The position numbers were made by a program, and so were the translations under genes. This document shows, piece by piece, positions 1-6,818 of a DNA stretch of 64,000 nucleotides. The notes beneath the pieces were generated by a model. That model saw nothing but the letters and a program-made list of their open reading frames with translations, searched no databases and was not told the DNA's origin. Source of the stretch: a virus; IMG/VR virus record IMGVR_UViG_3300025141_011788, positions 1 through 64,000 of that record. The stretch is one strand, 5' to 3'. How positions within the stretch are numbered: position 1 is the stretch's first letter; each line of letters starts with the position of its first letter.

Positions 1-125
1 CTTCTCTGCTGAGCCTATGTCATAGGCATTGCTAGCGTCTGGAAGGATGGCGCCGCTAGCAGAGATCGACCAGGGCGATGACATAACGCCAGCAGTACCA
101 GCAGGACCAGCAGCACCATCAGCAC
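1..125. repeat. direct repeat copy B inside the fibre gene
   Basis: Bases 1-125 match 562-686 essentially exactly, an offset of 561 bases (187 codons, in frame). After this the two copies differ only in the number and type of Gly-X-Y triplets. It is the 3'-ward (minus strand) copy of a duplicated fibre module. Confidence 0.85.
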
Positions 126-1272
126 CAGCAGCACCAGCAGCACCATCAGCACCATCAGCACCAGCAGCACCAGCAGGACCAGCAGGACCAGCAGGACCAG
201 CAGGACCAGCAGGACCAGGAACTACAGAGTCTGCTCCGGCAGGACCTTGGGCGCCTGTTGCGCCTGTCGGGCCTGGGATTCCTTGCGGACCTATTGCGCC
301 GGAGCCAGAAATCTCTTCGTCAAAGTCACTATCTAATAAGAGACCCTCAAAATCGACTCCTTGTCGGGCAGCTAATATCCTTAGGCGAGCGAGCGAAAGA
401 GAGGATCCGTCGCCATCTTCAGGATCTAGTGCTACTCCTGCTAGTCTCGCTGGGAGTGCTGCTTTTCTCTTTTTGAACTTAAAAGTACCGTCAGAAGTTG
501 ATATCTTGTGAGTGTCGCCAACCCATAACGAGTTGTCTGATACAAACAAATCTCTAACTTTCTTCTCTGCTGAGCCTATGTCATAGGCATTGCTAGCGTC
601 TGGAAGGATGGCGCCGCTAGCAGAGATCGACCAGGGCGATGACATAACGCCAGCAGTACCAGCAGGACCAGCAGCACCATCAGCACCATCAGCACCATCA
701 GCACCAGCAGCACCATCAGCACCATCAGCACCAGCAGCACCAGCAGCACCAGCAGCACCAGCAGGACCAGCAGGACCAGCAGGACCAGTGACCCCGAGTT
801 CAGCAGCAGCGACTAGTTCAATACCATCTTCGGTTTCTTTAATGCGGACGACGTAGCCGCTTTTCCCAGTGAAGGAAGCGGGCGTATCAGATAAAGCGGT
901 CCAGGCGGTTACACTACTTGGGCTTCCAATAGAAATACCTGAAGTCGTCCCGCCGGATGATATAGGGACATAGCGAATAGTATGGTCTTCTGACCCATCA
1001 TTGGCAGAGACGAGAATGCGGTCGATGTCTTCCCATCCAACCATCGCTCCTCGATCTCCGACAGCACCTGTAAGTGTACCCCCTGCGGTCCAGACGCCGG
1101 TTATAGAAGAACGAGTGGAAATTGTAACAGCTGCACGGGAATAGACGAACAGGCTAGACTGGCCAGCAGTTTTCTGCAAACCATCAGCAGACCCCGGTGC
1201 AGGCGTCGCAGAATAAGATGCTTCTCGGGTTACACCGTTGGATGTTATGTTTGTAATACGAGCGATGGGCAT
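1..1272 (-). CDS. collagen-like phage fibre or tail-spike protein (3' end outside window)
   Basis: Open for 424 codons from an ATG at 1272 (TGGAGG nine bases upstream) to the window edge with no stop, so the C-terminus is missing. The first ~160 residues are Ser/Thr/Val/Gly-rich without a recognised domain. Residues ~161-209 and ~324-396 are Gly-X-Y collagen repeats (GPAG, GADG, GAAG; the second block opens with GPQGIPGPTGATG). Each block is followed by the same non-collagen module containing SASGAILPDASNAYDIGS, a form reminiscent of phage fibre head domains. Known phage proteins with such repeats are trimeric fibres or appendages, so a host-contact or structural role is inferred. The second module starts again 187 codons after the first, showing internal duplication. 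It is the last gene of the left edge and probably late expressed. Confidence 0.8.
   Translation of the reverse strand, partial: MPIARITNITSNGVTREASYSATPAPGSADGLQKTAGQSSLFVYSRAAVTISTRSSITGVWTAGGTLTGAVGDRGAMVGWEDIDRILVSANDGSEDHTIRYVPISSGGTTSGISIGSPSSVTAWTALSDTPASFTGKSGYVVRIKETEDGIELVAAAELGVTGPAGPAGPAGAAGAAGAAGADGADGAAGADGADGADGAAGPAGTAGVMSSPWSISASGAILPDASNAYDIGSAEKKVRDLFVSDNSLWVGDTHKISTSDGTFKFKKRKAALPARLAGVALDPEDGDGSSLSLARLRILAARQGVDFEGLLLDSDFDEEISGSGAIGPQGIPGPTGATGAQGPAGADSVVPGPAGPAGPAGPAGPAGAAGADGADGAAGAAGADGAAGPAGTAGVMSSPWSISASGAILPDASNAYDIGSAEK
562..686. repeat. direct repeat copy A inside the fibre gene
   Basis: Partner of 1-125. The in-frame 561-base period implies duplication of a structural module within the fibre rather than a random repeat. 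Confidence 0.85.
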
Positions 1273-1433
1273 TGTAGTAGGCCTCCATAAAAAAAATAAT
1301 ATAACCCCCCGACTAAAAAAATCAGAGTATTTTATATTATAAGTACGAAAGCCCTAGGAAAAAAAACCTACAAAAGGCATTTTTCCAACCCACCCTTCAG
1401 CCGTTGAAAATTTCGGTAGACAAAACCAACATC

Positions 1434-2243
1434 TTAAAGAACGAACCGCACAATATCAGCCCACAGACAGAAGGCAACAAGAGACAATACAAGCACCACT
1501 CCAATCCCCGAGAAAATATTTAAGGCACGATTAGAAAGACGCTTACCTCTTAGCAGTTCAATCTTAGCCAGCAAAATATGGCCACCATCTAAGACAGGGA
1601 TAGGTAACAGGTTCATAATACCCAGATTAATAGAGAGCAAGGCAATCCAATCGAAGATGAGGAATGGATCCTCCCCTGACTCGCCGGCTTCCAAAACATA
1701 CTCAGTGCTCTTGTAGACCATGATGGGTCCACCTACATCTTTTGTAGATACTCCCTTAGAAACCATGCCACCAAGAGCTTCCCAGACATCACCGTACATC
1801 TTAGTGGAGATCTTCCAAGAATAGTGGGCTGCCCAGCCTACAGGCATGTTACGAACAACAGCCCCGCTCGGTGCATCCGCACCTCGCTCCACTTGCATAA
1901 ATGCGGGACCAACCCACATCACAAAGAAATATAAAATAAAAGGAAGAACAAGGTTAAACGCAGGACCAGCAAAAGCAATAATGATTCGCTTAAGGGGTGG
2001 TATTCCAAAGAACGCCTCTACCGCATCTTCTTGTGGATTATCAACATCTCCAAAGGAAACATATCCACCCAAAGGCAATAAACTAATACACCAATCAATG
2101 TTCCACAGGCGGATACCGATTAGACGCCGACCAAAGCCAATGGAGAATCGCTTGACCGGCACCCCTAAGGATCGGGCTGCCAATAAGTGGCCAAGCTCGT
2201 GAAAGCCGATTAGGGCCATAAGGATGATGAAAAAAGCTAACAT
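1434..2243 (-). CDS. M50 (RseP/site-2-type) membrane zinc metalloprotease, PDZ-poor
   Basis: A 269-residue multi-pass membrane protein. HELGH (residues 15-19) in the first membrane segment is the HExxH zinc site. A LPLGGY motif near residue 57, a GGPI stretch near 168, and LSINLGIMNLLPIPVLDGGH (third zinc ligand D219) are diagnostic of the RseP/SpoIVFB class. Bacterial RseP is ~450 residues with two PDZ domains. Here the region between the two catalytic halves is only ~60 residues, so the PDZ domains are reduced or absent. By family it should cleave transmembrane segments within the bilayer; the substrate is unknown. It could remodel host envelope stress signalling or process a phage membrane protein. 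No promoter is clear immediately upstream. Confidence 0.85.
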   Translation of the reverse strand: MLAFFIILMALIGFHELGHLLAARSLGVPVKRFSIGFGRRLIGIRLWNIDWCISLLPLGGYVSFGDVDNPQEDAVEAFFGIPPLKRIIIAFAGPAFNLVLPFILYFFVMWVGPAFMQVERGADAPSGAVVRNMPVGWAAHYSWKISTKMYGDVWEALGGMVSKGVSTKDVGGPIMVYKSTEYVLEAGESGEDPFLIFDWIALLSINLGIMNLLPIPVLDGGHILLAKIELLRGKRLSNRALNIFSGIGVVLVLSLVAFCLWADIVRFVL

Positions 2244-2291
2244 AATGATACCTGTGAATCTAAAGGGTTAAGGGTGTACGCTCTATAGTAT

Positions 2292-2537
2292 TTATTTCGT
2301 ACTAACTAAATCGTGCTCGTGGAACCAGAAATCTTTCACTTCCCCAGGGAATCTAACCCGGAATTGTGGAATACAGAGAGCCCAGACATTACCATTGTCA
2401 TCCGACTCTTCATACATCTCCATCACAAGACCAGGGATCCCTACCTTTTTCGGGGGTTCAGCTTTACTTGCCGTTCGCCCGAGCGAGCCTTGGTGTCTAA
2501 CCTTATAAACAAGATCGCCAACTCTAATATGCCGCAT
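2292..2537 (-). CDS. small SH3-barrel-like hypothetical protein
   Basis: 81 residues, starting MRHIRVGDLVYKV. The GDLVYKV opening, a central GIPGLVMEM turn and a closing EHDLV strand are the layout of small phage SH3/KOW-like barrels, several of which occur in this window. No function can be assigned. A strong promoter (2569-2596) lies directly upstream, making this the first gene of its transcript, which may continue into the M50 protease. Confidence 0.7.
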   Translation of the reverse strand: MRHIRVGDLVYKVRHQGSLGRTASKAEPPKKVGIPGLVMEMYEESDDNGNVWALCIPQFRVRFPGEVKDFWFHEHDLVSTK

Positions 2538-2568
2538 GCCGTTCTCCGTGTGGTCCAGGTGTGGTACA

Positions 2569-2596
2569 AGTATAACACAAAATATACAAAAGTCAA
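2569..2596 (-). promoter_or_regulatory. sigma70-like promoter
   Basis: TTGACT (2591-2596) and TATACT (2569-2574) separated by 16 bases, reading leftward into the gene starting at 2537. Confidence 0.75.
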
Positions 2597-2881
2597 AGAA
2601 AGGCTGGGTGTTGCTAAAGGTGGTACAGGGAGCTTAGGGTGGGGCTCCCGAGCTTTACCGTTTCACGCAGTGTAAACGTTGGCTGCCGAGACTGCTAAGC
2701 CATAGGCTCCCTAGTCCACACCCTGATAGGGATATACCCTTAGTCCACAACTTCTACCCTTTATCTCCCTACTCAATAATCTACCACTCTCTATACTATA
2801 ATGTCTATAATTTATAATGTGTTTTATTATTATATCTTTATGTGTATGCCCCGAGAGAGCGAGGGAGTAGACTGCCAAAAG

Positions 2882-2915
2882 CCCGTAGGGCGAGCGAACG
2901 CAGTGAGCGAGGGAA
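2882..2915 (-). terminator. terminator-like hairpin with CTCGCTCACTGCG element
   Basis: On the minus strand, CTCGCTCACTGCG leads into GCCC-TAC-GGGC followed by TTTT, just downstream of the stop at 2942. A close copy in the opposite orientation lies at about 10575-10622. Confidence 0.5.
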
Positions 2916-2941
2916 TAGGCTGCTTTGTGCTTTGCCCGAGA

Positions 2942-3286
2942 TTAGAGTAGTTCGATAATCTCTTCAGTGATTACTCTTACAGTGACAAGATCATCCGGGT
3001 GATTGGCGTAGCCGTCAAAGAAGTAGGGATTGGCTATAGTGTCTGTGCGAATTCTCTCTACTCTGAGATTTTCTGGGCGGATAAGTCCTGTGGCACCGTC
3101 ATGGTATAGTACCTCAGCAATTGGGTGCTCGCCGTCGTCATCGACTATAGCATTGAGGGAGGTGATTATCGCTAGAGAAATATCCTCTATGACCTCAGAC
3201 TCTCCGATCGGATCCTCCTTGGAATCGACCTTAACCGTCGTTTCCCTGATCGTTACTTTTATTAGTTGGCCGAGTTTGGGCTTCAT
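2942..3286 (-). CDS. hypothetical protein
   Basis: 114 residues with many beta-prone Val/Ile/Thr stretches (LGQLIKVTIRETTVKV; ITSLNAIVDDDGEHPIAEVLYHDG), ending in an Asp/Glu-rich segment. The opening LGQLIKV and the D-G-E-H-P turn suggest a beta barrel related to the other small SH3-like proteins nearby. GAGG-like SD precedes the ATG. The stop is followed immediately by the CTCGGG motif. Confidence 0.65.
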   Translation of the reverse strand: MKPKLGQLIKVTIRETTVKVDSKEDPIGESEVIEDISLAIITSLNAIVDDDGEHPIAEVLYHDGATGLIRPENLRVERIRTDTIANPYFFDGYANHPDDLVTVRVITEEIIELL

Positions 3287-3322
3287 AATGTATTTAGCCT
3301 CAGTGTCCGATTAAGATACAGG

Positions 3323-3403
3323 CTACAGGTAGCAGGCAGTGATAATGATCAAGGTAATGGCTGCTGCTAGTAGATGATCCCCTAAATTTGCTTTAAACTT
3401 CAC
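3323..3403 (-). CDS. 26-residue membrane microprotein
   Basis: A GTG start preceded by a near-perfect AGGAGGAGGG opens a 26-residue peptide (VKFKANLGDHLLAAAITLIII, then TACYL) with one hydrophobic segment. Packing between genes and the strong SD support translation. Function unknown; similar tiny membrane peptides are at 4238, 5231 and 40416. Confidence 0.55.
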   Translation of the reverse strand: MKFKANLGDHLLAAAITLIIITACYL

Positions 3404-3458
3404 AGTGACCCTCCTCCTGTGTTTTTATATCTTTTCTATTATTTGTTTTGTTTGGTTT

Positions 3459-3464
3459 CCCGAG
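3459..3464 (-). promoter_or_regulatory. CTCGGGA-type stop-proximal motif (example)
   Basis: On the minus strand the TAG stop of the gene at 3466 is followed by CCTCGGGAAACC and an A-rich run with ATAATAG and TATAAAA. One of dozens of copies of this motif; role unknown (see findings). Confidence 0.5.
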
Positions 3465-3465
3465 G

Positions 3466-3783
3466 CTACAGGAGACTGTAGTTGGGCTGCCATCCTAGGA
3501 AAGTTGAGAGTTCCGTAGTAAGTTTAGTGTGGATGTCAATGTCCTCGTGAACGGCCATGGGATCCTCTGGTGGCCCTAAGGGCTTGAGGAAAAGATCGGA
3601 TAGCATTGCTAGGGCAGGAGCTTGGCCGGCTTTATCTCCGATTACCACGTCGTAATAGTGGTTGCCGTCTCGACCTCTACAAACCCAAGAGATAACTACA
3701 CCCTCTCTACCATTGAGTGGATGACTGGTGAGCGTGGGGTGCTGGATGGATACTGCTGATCCGTTTGGAATTCGTTTGTTCAT
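3466..3783 (-). CDS. SH3-barrel-like hypothetical protein
   Basis: 105 residues. GSAVSIQHPT, NGREGVVISWVCRGRDGNHYYDVVIGD and LSDLFLKPL resemble the strands of a KOW/SH3-like barrel; the C-terminal third is acidic and helical. AAGGAG lies five bases before the ATG, and ATGA overlaps the stop of the gene at 3780, indicating translational coupling. Function unknown. Confidence 0.7.
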   Translation of the reverse strand: MNKRIPNGSAVSIQHPTLTSHPLNGREGVVISWVCRGRDGNHYYDVVIGDKAGQAPALAMLSDLFLKPLGPPEDPMAVHEDIDIHTKLTTELSTFLGWQPNYSLL

Positions 3784-4031
3784 GATGGCTCCTTGGGTTC
3801 GCTGTCCGGTTTTCTTCCTCTTGTATACTCTTCTAATGAGATTATTTTTAAGTCTTGTTCCCGAAATCTATGAGTCGTATCGTTATGTGGCAAGAACACG
3901 ACACACAAGGGAACTCCACAGTCTAGGTAGGTGTACTTCTGAAATATTCCATATTGTTCGTTGATGGATTGTTGTTCTACCGTAGTTGGTTGAAGATCAA
4001 ACTTAACTTGGACGGTAGTGTTTGGATCCAT
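3780..4031 (-). CDS. hypothetical protein, first of a coupled pair
   Basis: 83 residues (starts MDPNTTVQVKFDLQ). Contains YTYLDCGVPLCVVFLPHNDTTHRF, a likely beta region, and a REQDLKIISLEEY closing strand, again barrel-like. The end overlaps the next gene by four bases. A promoter with a GC-rich hairpin leader (4192-4220 and about 4151-4164) lies upstream. No function recognised. Confidence 0.65.
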   Translation of the reverse strand: MDPNTTVQVKFDLQPTTVEQQSINEQYGIFQKYTYLDCGVPLCVVFLPHNDTTHRFREQDLKIISLEEYTRGRKPDSEPKEPS

Positions 4032-4191
4032 ATAGGAAGTAGGATCTCTGGAATTTTTTTGGCGGCGATTTTTTAAGGCTTGGAAATTTCCATTATCTGA
4101 TATTTTTTGGGGCGTCGGTGAAGACGTACTAAGTCGGCATATACTACCTACCCCCCTCCGGGGGACTTAGATCCCGGTATATCGCTCCCCT

Positions 4192-4220
4192 ATGGTACCA
4201 CCTCCTCCTACCCCTGTCAA
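4192..4220 (-). promoter_or_regulatory. sigma70-like promoter with structured leader
   Basis: TTGACA (4215-4220), 17-base spacer, TACCAT (4192-4197). The leader contains a CCCCC-GGAG-GGGGG-type hairpin near 4151-4164 before the gene starting at 4031. Confidence 0.6.
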
Positions 4221-4237
4221 GTCTTTTCTTTCAACCT

Positions 4238-4330
4238 TTAGAAAACGCTTAAGGCTAGTAGTGATCCTAAGAAACTTCCTGCTGCTACGATTGCGATGAT
4301 TCTGATTAGATCTTTAGTATCGTTAGTCAT
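4238..4330 (-). CDS. 30-residue membrane microprotein
   Basis: ATG with GGAAAGGAACTAAC upstream encodes a short charged N-terminus (MTNDTKDLIR), then an 18-residue hydrophobic segment (IIAIVAAGSFLGSLLALSVF). Single-pass membrane peptide of unknown role. It sits just before the promoter at 4192-4220. Confidence 0.6.
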   Translation of the reverse strand: MTNDTKDLIRIIAIVAAGSFLGSLLALSVF

Positions 4331-4396
4331 TGTTAGTTCCTTTCCTTTTATATGTTATTGTTTATTTATTTGTTTGTGTCCCGAGATTATCAGGAG

Positions 4397-4531
4397 TTAT
4401 TCTTTGATTTGAATTGACCAGGCGATGTCTCTATGTTCGAGTTCGTCTACGATTTCCCAGGCATCTTCCTCTGTGTAGCACAGGGTTGTAACGTGTTGCT
4501 GGTTGCCACTGTGCTGGTGTACGGTGATCAT
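4397..4531 (-). CDS. 44-residue hypothetical protein
   Basis: GGAGAG lies 8 bases before ATG. The product (MITVHQHSGNQQHVTTLCY..., ending IAWSIQIKE) looks like a small alpha/beta fold. The SD overlaps the end of the gene at 4535, so translation is probably coupled. The CTCGGGA motif follows the stop at 4380-4386. Confidence 0.6.
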   Translation of the reverse strand: MITVHQHSGNQQHVTTLCYTEEDAWEIVDELEHRDIAWSIQIKE

Positions 4532-4534
4532 TGG

Positions 4535-4720
4535 TTAGCTCTCCATCAGGATATTACTATTGAAGATATCCTCTGTTGCTACGGTTAGGTCTACATTGAA
4601 TCGTGTAGTGATGTTGTGGACGTCCATCATATATTGTGGGTAGCTACTTTCAGGCTTAACCATATTCTGGGCGGCTCTATCAATAGCGTCAAAGTATTCG
4701 AGTTGTAGTTCTAATTCCAT
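4535..4720 (-). CDS. hypothetical protein
   Basis: 61 residues (starts MELELQLEYFDAIDRAAQNM), mostly helical and acidic. Placed between two small genes on the same transcript with GAGATAG as a weak SD. No family recognised. Confidence 0.55.
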   Translation of the reverse strand: MELELQLEYFDAIDRAAQNMVKPESSYPQYMMDVHNITTRFNVDLTVATEDIFNSNILMES

Positions 4721-4761
4721 TGTGCTATCTCTTATCTTTCTTTTTTGTTTATGTGCCGAGG

Positions 4762-4944
4762 TTAGTCGGTGTCCGTTGCTCGCTGACGTTCGGCTTCAGT
4801 CAGGGGGATACCAGCGTTACGCAGGGCAAACTGTTCACGAGTAGCCTCGTAATGCTTAATAAAGCTTTGCATGCGGTTGTGACCATCAACAGTAGGTCGG
4901 TTGTTGGCGTCCACCTCAATTAAAAATGGGGTTCGAATAAACAT
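4762..4944 (-). CDS. hypothetical protein
   Basis: 60 residues, starts MFIRTPFLIEVDANNRPTVD and ends in a charged helix. AGGAGAGAAGTT precedes the ATG. The stop TAA is followed by CCTCGGCACATAAAC, a variant of the recurrent stop-proximal motif. Confidence 0.6.
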   Translation of the reverse strand: MFIRTPFLIEVDANNRPTVDGHNRMQSFIKHYEATREQFALRNAGIPLTEAERQRATDTD

Positions 4945-4987
4945 AACTTCTCTCCTTGTTTTCTATAGAGTTAATCTCTATTTCCTT

Positions 4988-5200
4988 TTAGATATGGATG
5001 GTTACTTCTTGTTGTGGCATTACTACTTCTACATTATTTTTATTATCTTTGTTTCCCGAGATTAGGGATGATACCTTATTGTAGATTGTAGAGACTACGT
5101 TAGAAGCTGATTGGCGTAAGTGTGAGGCCTGGTTAGGGTTCTCTAAGGCATAGCCGACAGAGTAGTAGGCAATGGCGATAACAATAGCGAGGCGGATCAT
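4988..5200 (-). CDS. small N-terminally anchored membrane protein
   Basis: 70 residues. MIRLAIVIAIAYYSVGYAL is a hydrophobic N-terminal anchor or signal; the rest is polar (Asn/Ser/Lys) and ends in VEVVMPQQEVTIHI. A CTCGGGAAACA motif lies inside the coding region (5055-5061). Function unknown. Confidence 0.6.
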   Translation of the reverse strand: MIRLAIVIAIAYYSVGYALENPNQASHLRQSASNVVSTIYNKVSSLISGNKDNKNNVEVVMPQQEVTIHI

Positions 5201-5230
5201 TATATTCTCTTTTCTTTTTAGGTACCTGGG

Positions 5231-5344
5231 CTACAGGAAGCCGAGGAAGTGTAGGACGACTACCGTGTTGGCAGCGGTGATCAGGCTGATGCTTATGGCG
5301 TATTGTACAGGATGGGCGATTAGATAGTTGGATAAGGTGTTCAT
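5231..5344 (-). CDS. 37-residue membrane microprotein
   Basis: GAGAGATAAAGA precedes ATG. The peptide (MNTLSNYLIAHPVQYAISIS...FLGFL) has one ~20-residue hydrophobic helix. It fills the gap between 5200 and 5375. Unknown function. Confidence 0.55.
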   Translation of the reverse strand: MNTLSNYLIAHPVQYAISISLITAANTVVVLHFLGFL

Positions 5345-5374
5345 TCTTTATCTCTCTTTCTTTGTGTTTCGAGA

Positions 5375-5866
5375 TTAGCTTAGGAGTTCGAGGTCACGTT
5401 CTGAATAGGTCGAAAGGTAGTTGACAGGACCGTGGCCTGTTTCGGCGTCAGCGAACTGGACTTGGTAGCTACCACCGTTGTTGGCAGCGGTCACCATGGC
5501 AACCTGACCAGTAAGCTTCCAACGGCCGTTACGCTTGTTGTCCTTGAAGCGGACAATCGAGCCGACACGATACTTGGGCGGCAGAGGAGCAACCCAATTG
5601 AGGGCCTGGGTGAGGTTGTCTACGAAAGACCCGGCGAAGTAATCGGTGTGAGGGTCGCTCACATCACCATCACGAGTTACCTTGATAAGGTGGATATCGT
5701 CCTTACCATTACGGCTGGTATAAAAACTGATGGTCTGGTTAGAGCCTTCAAAGTGAACATAGGCCTCATGCCGATGAGAGTTCTCGTCTTGAAGGGAGAT
5801 CTTTACTTCAACGCCGACCTTCTTGGCTCGGGCATTGATCTTCTTAAGTGCAGCTTGGAGTTTCAT
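5375..5866 (-). CDS. two-domain protein with C-terminal SH3-like barrel
   Basis: 163 residues. Residues 1-90 form a helical then beta region. From ~98, YRVGSIVRFKDNKRNGRWKL and VAMVTAANNGGSYQVQFADA fit a KOW/SH3-like barrel closing with ERDLELL. Good SD (GGGAGAAACAAAT). A canonical promoter is upstream (5893-5920), so this is the first gene of its unit. Nucleic-acid or protein binding is possible but not shown. Confidence 0.65.
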   Translation of the reverse strand: MKLQAALKKINARAKKVGVEVKISLQDENSHRHEAYVHFEGSNQTISFYTSRNGKDDIHLIKVTRDGDVSDPHTDYFAGSFVDNLTQALNWVAPLPPKYRVGSIVRFKDNKRNGRWKLTGQVAMVTAANNGGSYQVQFADAETGHGPVNYLSTYSERDLELLS

Positions 5867-5892
5867 ATTTGTTTCTCCCTTTCCTCATCTCT

Positions 5893-5920
5893 TTTATACC
5901 ATGCTTATCAGGTATGTCAA
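5893..5920 (-). promoter_or_regulatory. extended -10 sigma70-like promoter
   Basis: TTGACA (5915-5920), 16 bases, TATAAA (5893-5898) preceded by TGG. An A-rich UP-like tract follows a CTCGGGA motif (5938-5944) upstream of the -35. Confidence 0.8.
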
Positions 5921-5937
5921 CTTTTATTTTTATGTTT

Positions 5938-5944
5938 CCCGAGA
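5938..5944 (-). promoter_or_regulatory. CTCGGGA stop-proximal motif (example next to a promoter)
   Basis: The TAA at 5946 is followed by ATCTCGGGAAACATAAAAAT and then the TTGACA of the next promoter, 16 bases away. Confidence 0.5.
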
Positions 5945-5945
5945 T

Positions 5946-6134
5946 TTATTGATTGAAGGCTGGGACACGGGGGCGGAAGGCACCCTCCTTGTTGTCCTGA
6001 AGGGCGTCAAGGGCATCGATCATACCTTGAAGGCATTCGTTGGCTTGGCCGCCGGCGGTGTTGTTGATGGCTGCCGACTGGAGGCTACGCAGGTGACTAC
6101 GGGCCATGGCGAAGGCTGATTCGAGATTGTTCAT
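5946..6134 (-). CDS. hypothetical helical protein
   Basis: 62 residues, mainly helical (MNNLESAFAMARSHLRSLQS; ECLQGMIDALDALQ). GGGGAGAAACAAG precedes the ATG and the promoter at 6174-6201 drives it. No family recognised. Confidence 0.6.
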   Translation of the reverse strand: MNNLESAFAMARSHLRSLQSAAINNTAGGQANECLQGMIDALDALQDNKEGAFRPRVPAFNQ

Positions 6135-6173
6135 CTTGTTTCTCCCCAGGAGGTCTATCCCTCCCGCATATTA

Positions 6174-6201
6174 TTTATACCACGGATAGAGCAGGTGTCA
6201 A
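6174..6201 (-). promoter_or_regulatory. extended -10 sigma70-like promoter
   Basis: TTGACA (6196-6201), 16 bases ending TGG, TATAAA (6174-6179). It lies directly after the terminator at 6211-6245, so it starts a new transcript. Confidence 0.85.
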
Positions 6202-6210
6202 GTTTTTACC

Positions 6211-6245
6211 CTAATAAAAGCAAAGCCCAGCACGATGGCTGGGCT
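6211..6245 (-). terminator. rho-independent terminator
   Basis: Perfect 8-bp stem AGCCCAGC/GCTGGGCT with a 6-base loop, followed on the minus strand by TTGCTTTTATT. A second long inverted repeat (GGCTAAGGGG with CCCCTTGGCC) lies just before it, around 6265-6300. Confidence 0.8.
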
Positions 6246-6314
6246 CTACCTTGTAACCAACACAGGCCAAGGGGGAAGATCAATAAAAAACCCCTTAGCC
6301 TGACTCCGGAAGGT

Positions 6315-6527
6315 TTACTGTTGCTTGTTATCAGCGAAGGCGTATAGCTCGTTGAATTCCTCGTTGAGTGCCTGCTCAAGACCACGACGTCGGTCGGCTT
6401 CGTCGGCGAGACGCTTAAGCTGCTGTTGGCTTTCGCCAATGTTGGCGGCAATGAGGTATAAGAAGGTGATCGAGAGAATGTTCATTACAAGGCTGTGAAA
6501 TGAAGGGTCGGTAATAAAATTCATCAT
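6315..6527 (-). CDS. small membrane-anchored coiled-coil protein
   Basis: 70 residues. A hydrophobic segment at ~14-30 (VMNILSITFLYLIAANI) is followed by a Gln/Leu/Glu-rich helix. Two adjacent ATGs follow AAGGAGCCAAACA, so the start is 6527 or 6524. A strong terminator follows. Possibly lysis- or envelope-related by architecture only. Confidence 0.6.
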   Translation of the reverse strand: MMNFITDPSFHSLVMNILSITFLYLIAANIGESQQQLKRLADEADRRRGLEQALNEEFNELYAFADNKQQ

Positions 6528-6578
6528 TGTTTGGCTCCTTAGCCGGTTGTTGTTTGTTTGTTGTTAGTTAGGGTTGGT

Positions 6579-6740
6579 TCAGCGGCCTTGGCCACGGTAC
6601 TTCTTGCGGTAGTTCTTACTGGTGCGATTTGGGTCAGATCCCTTACTGGGGGTCTTGGTGTAAGTTCCACTTCCTTGGCGGGTCTTCTTAGTTCCCTTAG
6701 CCTTGAGAGCTTCCTTATCACCTTTGCGTGTTCTAGCCAT
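6579..6740 (-). CDS. 53-residue highly basic protein
   Basis: Starts MARTRKGDKEALKAKGTKK and ends KNYRKKYRGQGR; over a third Lys/Arg with Gly, Thr and Ser. Preceded by GGAAGAGGACA. Short basic proteins of this kind recur in phage genomes as hypothetical nucleic-acid binders. A longer frame on the same strand (6539-6721) was rejected because this one has the SD and the family-like composition. Confidence 0.65.
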   Translation of the reverse strand: MARTRKGDKEALKAKGTKKTRQGSGTYTKTPSKGSDPNRTSKNYRKKYRGQGR

Positions 6741-6818
6741 TGTCCTCTTCCTTTTCCTTTGTGGCTTCTATATTAGCCGTTGTTGCTTCTATTAGATTGT
6801 TTATTATATGTCCCGAGA

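Larger units (their letters stand above)
2538..2941. other. 404-base non-coding region with hairpins and repeat element
   Basis: No convincing reading frame on either strand. Apart from the promoter at 2569-2596 it contains: an inverted repeat GGGAGC/GCTCCC around 2629-2650; a minus-strand duplicated GTGGACTA-GGG phrase around 2700-2755; an AT-rich block (2795-2845) with several TATAAT-like hexamers; two copies of the CTCGGG motif (2850-2856, 2935-2941); and a terminator-like GCCC-TAC-GGGC-TTTT element. It may be a regulatory leader or encode a small RNA. No tRNA cloverleaf was found. Confidence 0.5.

Noticed and set aside
80-790. CRISPR-like short repeats in the fibre gene
   Set aside because: Repeats are 9-base collagen codons without uniform spacers.
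2538-2941. tRNA gene in the non-coding region
   Set aside because: No T-loop or acceptor pairing could be found; no tRNA was seen elsewhere either.
5432-5956. Long plus-strand frame opposite the 5375-5866 gene
   Set aside because: Antisense shadow; the minus frame has SD, promoter and a barrel-like domain.
6206-6451. 81-residue minus-strand frame
   Set aside because: Overlaps the 6315-6527 gene and the terminator; no SD.
6539-6721. 60-residue minus-strand frame
   Set aside because: The overlapping 53-residue frame at 6579-6740 has the SD and a family-like basic composition.
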